A DNA stretch of 64,000 nucleotides from contig WNYE01000006.1 of NCBI GenBank assembly GCA_021396245.1, forward strand, positions 248,001-312,000, given 5' to 3'. The position numbers were made by a program, and so were the translations under genes. The notes under the pieces are model-generated. The model had not been told where the DNA came from. It saw only the letters and a program-made list of their open reading frames with translations, and ran no database searches. The DNA is from Sporothrix humicola. Lineage: Eukaryota > Ascomycota > Sordariomycetes > Ophiostomatales > Ophiostomataceae. Numbering within the stretch: position 1 is the first letter of the stretch; each line of letters opens with the position of its first letter. Below are positions 1-8,706 of this stretch, one piece after another.

Positions 1-139
1 AACGCCAGTTGTGTGTTTTTTGTCCTCCCGCTTTTGTCTCCCCCTTCTCGTGTGAGCCGTGAGATTCTTCTGTTTTGTCGTCACTGTATTAAAGATGCCG
101 CAGTATCATTTTTGGAAATCGTTTTTGTGACTCAATCGC

Positions 140-1291
140 TTAGTTGTCGAGCCAGTCCAGCAGCTCGGGCGTGAAGTAGCTGACAATGATGGTGGCACCG
201 GCACGCAGGATGCTGTCGTGGGCCTCGAGCGCGGCGGCCTTGAGGTCAAAGACGCCCGCCTTGGCGGCCGCGTGCAGCATGGCAAATTCGCCGCTGACCT
301 GGTAGGCGGCAATGGGCAGGTCCTTGCCCAGCTCCTTGGCGTCGCTGATAATGTCAAGGTACTGGCCGGCCGGCTTGACCATAATCACGTCGGCGCCCTC
401 GTTGATGTCGCGCACAATGGCACGGCGGGCAAGGCCACGGCCGCCGGGGGGCAGCTGGTAACACTTGCGGTCGCCAAAGGACGGGCACGAGCCGGCGGCC
501 TCGCGGAAGGGGCCGTACAGACAGCCCGAGAACTTGGCGGCGTAGGACATGAGCATGGTCTTGTGGGCCAACCCCTCCTCGATGAGCTTGAGCTTGATGG
601 CGCGGATACGGCCATCGTTCATGTCCGAGGGAGCAACGCAGTGGGCGCCGGCCTGGGCATAGGCCACGGCAACGTCCGAGATACGGTCCACAGACATGGC
701 GTTGTTCAGGCTGCCGTCGTCGCGCAGAATGCCGCAGTGGCCGTGCGAGGTGTACTCGCACAGACAGACGTCGGCCACAATGTAGAGCTGGGGGAAGCGC
801 TGGCGCAGCAGACGGATGCTGCGGACAACAGGGCCCTGCGGATCGTCGGCCGAAGTGCCGAGCTGGTCCTTGCTGCCGGGGGCGAGGGGCACGCCAAACA
901 GAATGACGGACCGCAGGCCCTTGTGGACGAGGGGCTCAAGGAAAGGAACCAGGCGGTTCAGGCCGAAACGGCGCTGGCCGGGCAGAGCGGCAATGGGCGT
1001 CTCCTCGTCGTCTTGGTCGGTGATGAAGAGGGGGTAGATGAGCATCGACTTTGTGAGCTGGCGCTCGGCCTGCCAGGCACGGGCGAGGGGGTGGCTGTAG
1101 CCGCCATGGAGCTGGCTGGAGATCTCGCCGGAGATGCTGACGCTGGTGGCAGCGGTGCTGGTGTAGGACATGGCGCGGGAAATGTGCGAAGAGCGCGAGG
1201 CGGTGTCGTCAAACGAGACCTCGGCACGGCGGCGGGGCTGGCCGTTGGCGTCACGGATCGAGAGATCCTGAACAAGGCTGGAGAAAGACAT
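140..1291 (-). CDS. HEM2: Delta-aminolevulinic acid dehydratase (porphobilinogen synthase)
   Basis: This enzyme condenses two 5-aminolevulinate molecules to porphobilinogen, the second step of heme synthesis, in the cytosol. The single-exon frame encodes 383 residues from an ATG at 1291. The zinc-site cysteines lie in VCLCEYTSHGHC (Cys176, Cys178, Cys186). The two active-site lysines are seen in SYAAKFSG (Lys253) and in VIMVKPAG (Lys306, the Schiff-base lysine). The C-terminal end SYFTPELLDWL is typical of the family. An N-terminal Ser/Thr-rich extension of about 40 residues before the TIM barrel makes it longer than the yeast enzyme. A C/T-rich leader lies upstream on the minus strand. A 364-codon open frame on the opposite strand is a shadow. 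The identification is very secure. Confidence 0.97.
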   Translation of the reverse strand: MSFSSLVQDLSIRDANGQPRRRAEVSFDDTASRSSHISRAMSYTSTAATSVSISGEISSQLHGGYSHPLARAWQAERQLTKSMLIYPLFITDQDDEETPIAALPGQRRFGLNRLVPFLEPLVHKGLRSVILFGVPLAPGSKDQLGTSADDPQGPVVRSIRLLRQRFPQLYIVADVCLCEYTSHGHCGILRDDGSLNNAMSVDRISDVAVAYAQAGAHCVAPSDMNDGRIRAIKLKLIEEGLAHKTMLMSYAAKFSGCLYGPFREAAGSCPSFGDRKCYQLPPGGRGLARRAIVRDINEGADVIMVKPAGQYLDIISDAKELGKDLPIAAYQVSGEFAMLHAAAKAGVFDLKAAALEAHDSILRAGATIIVSYFTPELLDWLDN

Positions 1292-3200
1292 GGTGGAGGA
1301 GTGTGTGAGTGATGAAAAAGTCGACTGTTGAAATGAGGAGTGTCAGAAAGAGTCAGACGTCGAGAGTTCGAGAGAAATCAGAATAATCGACTGATGCGAA
1401 TTTGTTGAAATTTTGGAGTTCCGAAAACGACGAAACAGGAAAAGGCGAAAAAAGGACGAAAAAGACAAATGTGCCACCTGATGGACGACAAAGGAGGAGA
1501 ACACAATTGACGGCGAACAGACCGACAATGAGGGCGAAGATTGTTGAGAGAGAGGAACGGAGGATGTGGCAGAGAGGAAGAAACAGAAAAGAAGAGGAGG
1601 AGGGGAAGAAACAGATGTTAAAAGGGAAGCCGAGGAATGGCAGATGTCTCGAGGAAGGAACTAAGAAAACGGAGTGCCGCGGAAAGCAGAAAGAGGAAAG
1701 AGCGATGCGAATCTGGAGGGAAACAGCGCAAAAAAAAGTGAGTGGCAAAGGTAACCGACTTTATCGCACGGGCAATTGGCCAACGGGGGTCGAGGAGTGT
1801 GAAACACTGTGAGTCGCTCCTGCTGTTTGGAGCAAGTTGTCAGGCGAGACCGGCCGACAGCGTTTGCAGGGGGAAACAACGCTAATACTGGGAGGGGGAA
1901 TAGAGCGGGGCTTGCTGCCGGCATTGTATTTTCTGGTATTTTTGCGCAGAAATAGGCGGGCGGGGTACAAAGATGCTTTGACTGATACGCTATCTGTTTG
2001 CGCCATCGCCTGTGAAGCACTCGCGCCATGTTCGGCCATTCTCGGGATTCTTGGGGCGTTGGAGGCGGTCGAGGCGCTCTGAGGCGCTGAAAATTGGCCC
2101 AGTCTACGCTGGAAAAGGATTTTCCACAAGCAAACAGAGCCCGGCGACACCAGCCAATGAGGCTTCGGGCGTTCCAATACAGGCCTCAATTGACGGTGAC
2201 GATCCATCAGTTCAAGACATTGCTAATGTACTTTGATGACTGTTTGTTTACTCGATCAATTATTTGTTCATTTACTCGTTGATGGCCTGCATCAGTATCC
2301 CGTGTCCGTGGGCGTCGGGACGGAAGCACCATCAGGCCAGATTTCATGCGGCCTGGAGAAAGCTGCTGTATTACAGTGGGATTGCGACTTATTACTCCGA
2401 GGAAATATAGCAGTCGAGTCCTGTGATACCCTGCATGCAGCCTTTCCTATGTATTTCAGATGGCTCACCGTCTTTCAGCGCCGAGGTATTGAAATTTCTT
2501 CACGAGAAGGGAGGAAAAGATGACAAAAAATAGACGCAAAGAAATGTGAAGAAGACGCAAGAAATGACAAAAGGGAACGACCTTCCCATTCGAGTGAAAT
2601 GTGAAGTTTTAAAGATGGATATTGTTCCCCAGATCAGTGATCGTCGCCGGAACTCAGCCGTCTTTTTTATGTGAACATGTCCTTTTGCGGACATTTGACG
2701 CCGAGTTCCGAGTTCCGAAGCCTCGTGCCCATGGGCAAAACTGCGCTTTCCCTGCGCTTTCTCCTGTCAAAGCCTAAACGCGGGCCTGTTGACAACTGTA
2801 AATAGTGGGCTTAGTGGACTTACAGCGGGCCGGGCCCATAACAGACAGACCCTGGATTGCCACTGACAGAAGGACCCGGAATTGCGCATGGAATCAGCTG
2901 TTGAGGTGATTTGATGTCGACGAATCCTACTCACGATTATTGACGGAATTTCACTGTTGCATTTTGAAGAATTTTTCTTTTACAGGATTGTCACTCGTAC
3001 GACCAAGGAAAAGAACGGGAATATGTCAATCTCTGATTATTTGAATATTTGATATGGGTATCAATTTCGTCCGAGTCTATGCAATAATACACGATATTCT
3101 AATACAGACAAAAAAAAATATGACAAAAAGAGAAAAACAAAAGAAATCTATCTCATACAACGCTCATATCTCGTAAAGTCTTGTCATGTCTGCTTAACGC
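1292..3200. other. Intergenic: HEM2 leader and upstream region
   Basis: No supportable gene was found. The first 450 bases are strongly purine-rich on the + strand, which is C/T-rich on the minus strand, as expected of the HEM2 promoter and leader. The 136-codon + strand frame at 1402-1812 is Lys/Arg/Glu-rich only because of this composition. The stretch from about 2930 to 3160 is AT-rich and is probably the 3' flank of the small minus-strand gene that follows. Confidence 0.6.
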
Positions 3201-3656
3201 TTAGCGTCTCAGACGGCGGCGCTCGCCGTGCATCAAGCGGTCACCCATGGCCTTTTCGCGCGGGTGGCCACGGAGACTGCCCTTGATCTTCATGAGTGCG
3301 CCGTTGATGCGATCGCCCATGGTGGGCTTGCGGCGGACAGTCGTAGCGGTAACGGGGACGGCTGTTGTGCGGTGGTGGTGATGGTGGCCGGCAGCATGAC
3401 GGCGGCGGCCGAAAAGGCCAGTCCTGGGAGTGGTGCGTGTTGTGCGGATCTTTGTGCGGGGCGTGCGGGCACGGCGGCGGAAAAGGCCGGTGCCGGGGCT
3501 GCGCGTCTTTGTGGTAGTTACGCCAGAGGTGCCGAGAACGCCATGATGATGATGACCATGGCCATGACGGTGGGTAGTGCGAACGGCGCGCGTGTTGGGA
3601 GACAGAAAACCGCCGGTGGTGCGGGTCTGAGCAGGAGAAGAGTGGTGCCAATGCAT
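3201..3656 (-). CDS. Small His/Arg-rich conserved fungal protein
   Basis: The frame encodes 151 residues from an ATG at 3656. The protein is very basic. It carries His clusters (HGHGHHHHG near residue 32, HHHHH near residue 92), two related GLFRRR and GLFGRRR motifs, and many Thr-Arg pairs. The C-terminal 40 residues contain MGDRINGALMKIKGSL and then a Met-His-Gly element. This resembles the end of small basic proteins I recall from other filamentous fungi, which also have a GD(K/R)I-x-GA(M/L)-x-K(L/M)KGSL core. No function is known to me. A TATATAA lies about 112 bases upstream, which supports expression from this start. The His clusters suggest metal or nucleic-acid binding, but that is inference. 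Confidence 0.65.
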   Translation of the reverse strand: MHWHHSSPAQTRTTGGFLSPNTRAVRTTHRHGHGHHHHGVLGTSGVTTTKTRSPGTGLFRRRARTPRTKIRTTRTTPRTGLFGRRRHAAGHHHHHRTTAVPVTATTVRRKPTMGDRINGALMKIKGSLRGHPREKAMGDRLMHGERRRLRR

Positions 3657-3767
3657 TTTATGGTGTTTTGTGTGGATGGTTGTGTTTAAGTTTGTTGTTT
3701 GCGTTGTTTGATTTGTTTGGTTATTGATGATGATAAACTTGTTGTCAAATCGAGAGAAAGACGACAG

Positions 3768-3774
3768 TTATATA
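3768..3774 (-). promoter_or_regulatory. TATA box of the small His-rich gene
   Basis: The minus strand reads TATATAA about 112 bases before the ATG at 3656, a normal spacing for a fungal TATA-containing promoter. Confidence 0.45.
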
Positions 3775-4568
3775 GACGAACGAGAACAGCAGAAAGGGTT
3801 CACTTGACAACAATGACATCAAGATCCAGAGACATCTACATCTTGGTAAAACACCATCGTCATCACTTGCCTTACAACGACAGGTTGCAACATAATTAAA
3901 CGGTCGCAGACAGGGGATCATGCAGGCATCCGCGATCCTGCGATTCAACGAAGTCGTTTCTGCGAGGCCTCACAAATTCTTGCTGGAGATTGGTCTAGAT
4001 TGGCCAGTGTGCCACACTTTGATTAAAAGAGTTTTCTTCACATCGAATGAGATCACAAACAAGAAAAAACCCTGCTTCGATTTGACTCGATCTAAGTCTC
4101 GTCTTGTGTCAGGGTCTGAGGGCTCTAGTGCCAGAGCGGACGGCGCATCCCTCGAGGGTCAAGTTTACCCCAGATTATTACAGTGTAAATGGGCCACATG
4201 ACGTCATCACCACTATTTTTCAGTATGGCAGCCACACACACCCGACACAAAAGCCTCCAAAAATCCACCACTGCACGTTTAACTTGCAATAAGGTTGCAG
4301 TGCTAGGTTTCCTTGTTATTTCTCAACCGAATTAATTGATTTAATCCTTAAGATTCTTATTTTGTCACTTGTTTGTTCATGTGTTCTATTTTTGTCAAGA
4401 TATGATCTCGACCTACGACATTTTACGACATTCGCCAAGACAATGACGGCCGTGGCACCCGTTAGATAGGAGAACGCTCTTGTTATTCTAGAAGCTTACA
4501 GAAAGGCTAGATTTCAACTATGTCATGAACCACGCTGACGACTCGATGAGGGGCATCTTCATCCACTC
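3775..4568. other. Intergenic between the small basic gene and the phosphatase
   Basis: About 790 bases upstream of one minus-strand gene and downstream of the next. Open frames here are short and unconvincing. The bases from about 4290 to 4400 are AT-rich, as in 3' flanks. Confidence 0.5.
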
Positions 4569-5512
4569 TCACGGCGCCGACTTCAGGTTCTTCTTGATGG
4601 TGGCCACGTCCTCGGCCGAAAAGCCAAGCGTCTTGCTCACATAGCCCTCGAACCCGCCATGTTCCTTTTCGAGCGCCTCCAAAAAGGCATTCCAGCAGAC
4701 AACACGTAGGTTGATAAGGTTGAGGAAGCCAGGCGGCGCGGCAGCAATCTCGGCCGCAATGGCCTCGGGTGAATCGTCAGGCTTGCGCGTCGGAACGCCC
4801 GCGCCCATGCGCGCAAACTTTTCGAGCTCGTCGCGGACGGGTTCGGAGCCGATGCGGGACAGCATGTAGTCGAGAGCGATTGTGTCGGGCGAAGCGCCGG
4901 CCAGGGTCAGCAAAAGACCGGCCAAAACACCAGTCCGATCACGGCCGGCTATCGTTGTCAGCGTAGCAGGCAGATTAACGGAACTTTACAGAAAAACTCA
5001 CCCGTGCAGTGGAAGAGGAAGGGCTCCTCGGGGCGGTCGCGGACGTGCTCCAGCAGCTGCTTGACCGTCGGACGGTACGCCCGCAGGATATCCAGGTACG
5101 TCTGGGCAAACCCGGCCTCGCCAAGCCCCTCGGCAAACGGCTCCAGCGACACATGCGGCGTCGCCTCGGCCGTCTCCTGCCAGACCACGGTCACAGTCTC
5201 GGCGGGTGTCGGGTCGGGCGCCTGCGCGTGCTCGCTCTGCGACCGGAAATCAAAGACGCGGCGGATGCCGAGCTCCTGGGCCAGCGTCGCCTTGCCGCGG
5301 TCCGTCAGGCGGGCGAGCATGCCGCTCCGGAATACAAATCCAGGACGGACAGCGCCAGAGTCGGGCAGCTTGCCAATGTCGCGGGCATTGAATGTGCCCT
5401 CGATGTTGACAAACGGCGCCTGCGACAGCGCGGGAATAAACTGTTCGGGCGTGAGGCGCACAGTGACGTCGGTCTCGCTCAGCGCGAGCAGCTCGGCGGC
5501 GGAGAGGACCAT
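4569..5512 (-). CDS. Protein tyrosine/serine phosphatase, Y_phosphatase3 type
   Basis: Two exons, 5512-5002 and 4948-4569, flank a 53-base intron with donor GTGAGT and acceptor TAG. Joined, they encode 296 residues. The splice restores the phosphatase loop HCTAGRDRTG (Cys169, Arg175), a C-x5-R signature that neither exon has alone. The N-terminal part has FVNIEGTFNARDIG and RPGFVFRSGML, typical of the bacterial/fungal family Pfam Y_phosphatase3 (PF13350), which dephosphorylates phosphotyrosine or possibly phosphoinositides. No signal peptide is seen. The exact substrate is unknown. Four copies of a heptamer repeat lie about 90 bases upstream of the start. Confidence 0.9.
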
Positions 5513-5600
5513 GATGAGTGACGAAAGGTGGTTTATCGATTGACTTGGATTGACTTGTGAAACAATCGCAATTGTGTGTAAAGCAAGTACCGGATCTGTA

Positions 5601-5628
5601 TGCTAAATGCTAAATGCTAAATGCTAAA
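5601..5628. repeat. Heptamer tandem repeat, four copies of TGCTAAA
   Basis: Four perfect head-to-tail copies of TGCTAAA lie 89-116 bases upstream of the phosphatase start. A further single TGCTAAATGC is found near 5760. Confidence 0.9.
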
Positions 5629-6618
5629 AGACAATCTGGCAGCTGCGACTTGCTGTCAACACGAACTGGGAGGGGACTCGTCAACGGAGGGGCCACCTGC
5701 CTGTTTTGTAGGTGCCGAGGCCGCGTGCCTGGAGGTGCCCCCAAATGCCCCTCCTAGTGCTGCTAAATGCGACTTAGAGTCAGGAACAGGGGCCGCTCCA
5801 CTAGCACCAACAGTCAAGTCCTACCCCGTATTCCCGTATTCAGGGTCTCGAGATTGGTCGAGTTCAGGACTTCATTTTGTCAACAAAATGCAATGTCTCC
5901 GTACGGAGTAAGACGGCATTTCATTGTGCCAATACAGGTTCTATCAAAAGTCCTAATGTAGGACTCGTGTAAATTAAAGTTTAGCATGTTTTTCAATGAG
6001 AATATCTGTACAAGATAAATGCAAGTGATATTTCAATAGAATGGATGATTCTCATATAAGTTTACGAGAAATAGAGAAAACATCAAAGTTATTACCTTGA
6101 TTTTTTTTTGGAAGAAAACGTGGGATATAATATATATAAAATTGAGAACTCGAACTGGAAAATCGTATAAAAATTGGGCAAAAACCGTCTATGAATAAAA
6201 TCGCTTAAAGAAAAAATATGCCAAAACGCCACCCAAGATACTGCCCAAATGATCCCTAGGGCTTTTTTGGTCTCTTCGCCTCATTGAGACGGATGCATGA
6301 TAGTCAACGTCCACTTCCCTGTCGTCCATTTCCTTGTCATCTTCCCCGTGTGTAGGACAATCCTTGAACATATTCTCCGACCTTGTGGTGTGTAAGATCC
6401 GGTTTCCTGGACGGTGTATTCGTTCCGTCTGACCCGAATGCTGCCTTTCGCTTATCGAAACGGATTGTAGGCAACTCTGAGCGAGGCTCACCACGGGAAG
6501 CATGCAGCCTTGGCCACCGAGAGTTATGTCCAATTTGTAACACTGTCCAGAAGATGACCAACAGTTGACGAGAGTTGTGAGAAAATGAAGAAAGAGCAAA
6601 AAATAATCTTCTCCCGTC
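5629..6618. other. Intergenic, partly AT-rich, between the phosphatase and IMP3
   Basis: No convincing gene. The stretch from about 5990 to 6200 is very AT-rich, with TATATATA and homopolymer runs. A 136-codon minus frame at 6189-6599 has no recognisable motif and is not called. Confidence 0.5.
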
Positions 6619-7226
6619 TCATAGCAGCTCGAAGTCGTCCAGCTCGTCGCGGTACTGCATAATGTGCCGCTTGATCTTGCTGCCCACGGTCCACGTCACA
6701 AAGTCCTCGAGACTGCGCGTGACCAGGAACGCCGGGTCGGTAATCGTTTCGGTGCCGACACGGACGTGGCCCTGCTCGATCATGACCGTCGCTGCGTGCA
6801 CCGACTCGGCCATGTGCAGGCGCGTCATGACGATGGGGAGTCGCCGCCGCGCAAACGCCGACACAGTCACATTGTGCTCGACATTCGACAGCTTGTCCTT
6901 GACGCCTAGGATGCCCATGTCGTGGAGCTTTTCGAGCAGCAGGTCTTCGTGGCGGCGGCGGACGGCGCTCTCTGGAGGTAGCAGACTCAGTCTGTGGGCG
7001 AGCTGGCGGAGTGAGCCGCACAGGCGGTTGTACTGGTGGTAGTCCTCGGGTTTCTGGATCATGTAGCGGCGGATGACGGCGGCGGCGCGGTGGTCGTTGT
7101 CCTGCTTCCAGGTTGTGAAGTCGACCTTGCCTGCAAAAAGTTAGTGTGTGAATCAATCGAGAATTTTCGGGCGCAGCGCAACATACGCAAGAGCTTCTGC
7201 TCGTGATGCTTGAGTTTGCGAACCAT
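6619..7226 (-). CDS. IMP3: U3 small nucleolar ribonucleoprotein protein Imp3
   Basis: Imp3 is part of the U3 snoRNP/Mpp10 complex of the SSU processome and helps U3 pair with pre-rRNA in the nucleolus. Exons are 7226-7187 (40 bases) and 7130-6619, with a 56-base intron (GTATGT to TTTTTGCAG). The joined protein is 183 residues, the same length as yeast Imp3. It begins MVRKLKHHEQKLLRKVDF. The C-terminal half holds the S4 RNA-binding domain (RLPIVMTRLHMAES through DFVTW). The gene is divergent from TOA2 with 578 bases between the start codons. Confidence 0.96.
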
Positions 7227-7804
7227 CTTGGCGGTGGTGTGTTTGCTGTGCGACAACAAGAAAGTGGTTGATTCTCTCTCCCAAAAGTGAAGCCTTTCGA
7301 AAGGCGGCAGAAAAAAATATCGAGACTTCGCTGCAAAAACGCTGGCAGAATCCTCACCGCCCTAAAACTGGCATTCTCAGCTCTGATTGGCCAGCCTTGT
7401 CTGCCTGTCTCCTGCCGACAACGGCCTGACTAGCGCGGCTGAGTCATTTTGTAGCAACCGCTGGAATTCCTAAGCAGGGGCGACTTCCCCGCTGGGGGTG
7501 GCTCGGCCAGGGCAGGCCCGGCCGAACAGTGCACGCGCCTGCGTAAGTGAAACCACCAAACATCGCACGAGGGTATATCAACCTTGCCTCATTGCCTCGC
7601 AACTTAACCTCGAACAACACACGATCATCACGAGCGACAACCACTACAACTGCTGTACAACCCTCGCGACGCATCTCCAGAGAGTCAACTTCGTCAGGCA
7701 AACACTTTCTCGTCGCCCAACAGCCGTCGCACGTCGCACGCACCTCCCTCTCGTCATCCCTCGGCATCTATCTCCATCTCCATCTCCATCACCCATCCGT
7801 CACA
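7227..7804. promoter_or_regulatory. Shared IMP3-TOA2 divergent promoter
   Basis: This 578-base interval must hold the promoters of both genes. Visible elements are a perfect TGAGTCA (7440-7446), an inverted CCAAT (ATTGG near 7386), and a C/T- and CA-rich leader before TOA2 from about 7600. Element assignment is by eye only. Confidence 0.5.
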
Positions 7805-8209
7805 ATGGCCACCCCGTCGTTTTACGAGCTCTACCGCCGTAGCAGGTAAGGCTGCCCCAGGTTACTGGCAGAGTGATGACAGGATGAACACAGTCTGACT
7901 CTCGTGGTCTCTAGCATCGGCTACGCTCTGACGGACACGCTCGACGAGCTGATCGGCGAGAACCGCATCGACCCGCAGCTCGCCATGAAGGTGCTGGCCA
8001 ACTTTGACCGCGCCATCGCCGAGAACCTGCAGCAGCAGGTCAAGGCGCGCCTGACCTTCAAGGGCTCGCTCGACACGTACCGCTTCTGCGACGAAGTCTG
8101 GACGTTCCTTATCCGCAATGTGCAGTTCAAGATGGAAGGCGGCAGCACGCCCGTGACCGTCGACAAGGTCAAGATTGTCAGCTGCAACGCCAAGCCAGCG
8201 GGGCCCTGA
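7805..8209 (+). CDS. TOA2: Transcription initiation factor IIA small (gamma) subunit
   Basis: TFIIA-gamma stabilises TBP on the TATA box for RNA polymerase II. Exons are 7805-7845 and 7915-8209 around a 69-base intron (GTAAGG to CTAG). The protein is 111 residues and starts MATPSFYELYRRSSIGYAL. The first half is the four-helix-bundle region (ALTDTLDELI, IDPQLAMKVLANFD). The second half is the beta-barrel region (TFKGSLDTYRFCDEVWTF). The first exon would be unreadable as TFIIA without the splice. Length and motif order match the family. Confidence 0.97.
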
Positions 8210-8706
8210 GCGTTGATGAGCACATGAGACCGATCTCATCTTTCACATCTCATCACATCTCTCCGCGACTCGGTCGCACTATTTTCATCTTCTCGCTGTT
8301 TTCACGTTTCTCGCTTTTACTGTCGACCTGCCCAACGAAGGCACGGGCACAGCACTCAGAAAGGGCTCACCTAGAGTGGCATTGACGTTTTATTTGTAAC
8401 TTCAATCGGAGCAACCGGAGCTACGGGCGTTGGGATTGGGATTATTCTGGATTTAAAAATGATTTTACACTGTTGGATTTGCATCTTTCTTTGGCCATTT
8501 TGGCAATGTATTATTCTCAAGACTGCTTGTTCCAGTCAGCGACTACACTACAGTTGCACAACACCACAAAAAATCATAAAATGAATTACCAAACGTATCA
8601 AATGTTTATACAGTAAATTCTATGTGTCTATGAGTGATTGAGTATGTGCATATGCATATTATACATGTGTCGTATCGTATCGTATCATACAGGTATATCG
8701 TACAGA
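8210..8706. other. Convergent 3' intergenic region, TOA2 and PPR gene
   Basis: About 500 bases between two gene ends, AT-rich from about 8450, with short CGTAT repeats near 8670. No gene seen. It probably holds both polyadenylation regions. Confidence 0.55.

Noticed and set aside
128..134. TGACTCA just after the HEM2 stop
   Set aside because: It lies in the 3' flank of HEM2, and several such 7-mers are expected by chance.
218..1312. 364-codon + strand frame across HEM2
   Set aside because: It is exactly antisense to HEM2, has the Gly/Ala/Val/Leu-rich composition expected of a reverse GC-rich gene, and shows no motif.
1402..1812. 136-codon Lys/Arg/Glu-rich + strand frame
   Set aside because: It arises from the purine-rich complement of the HEM2 leader; no conserved feature.
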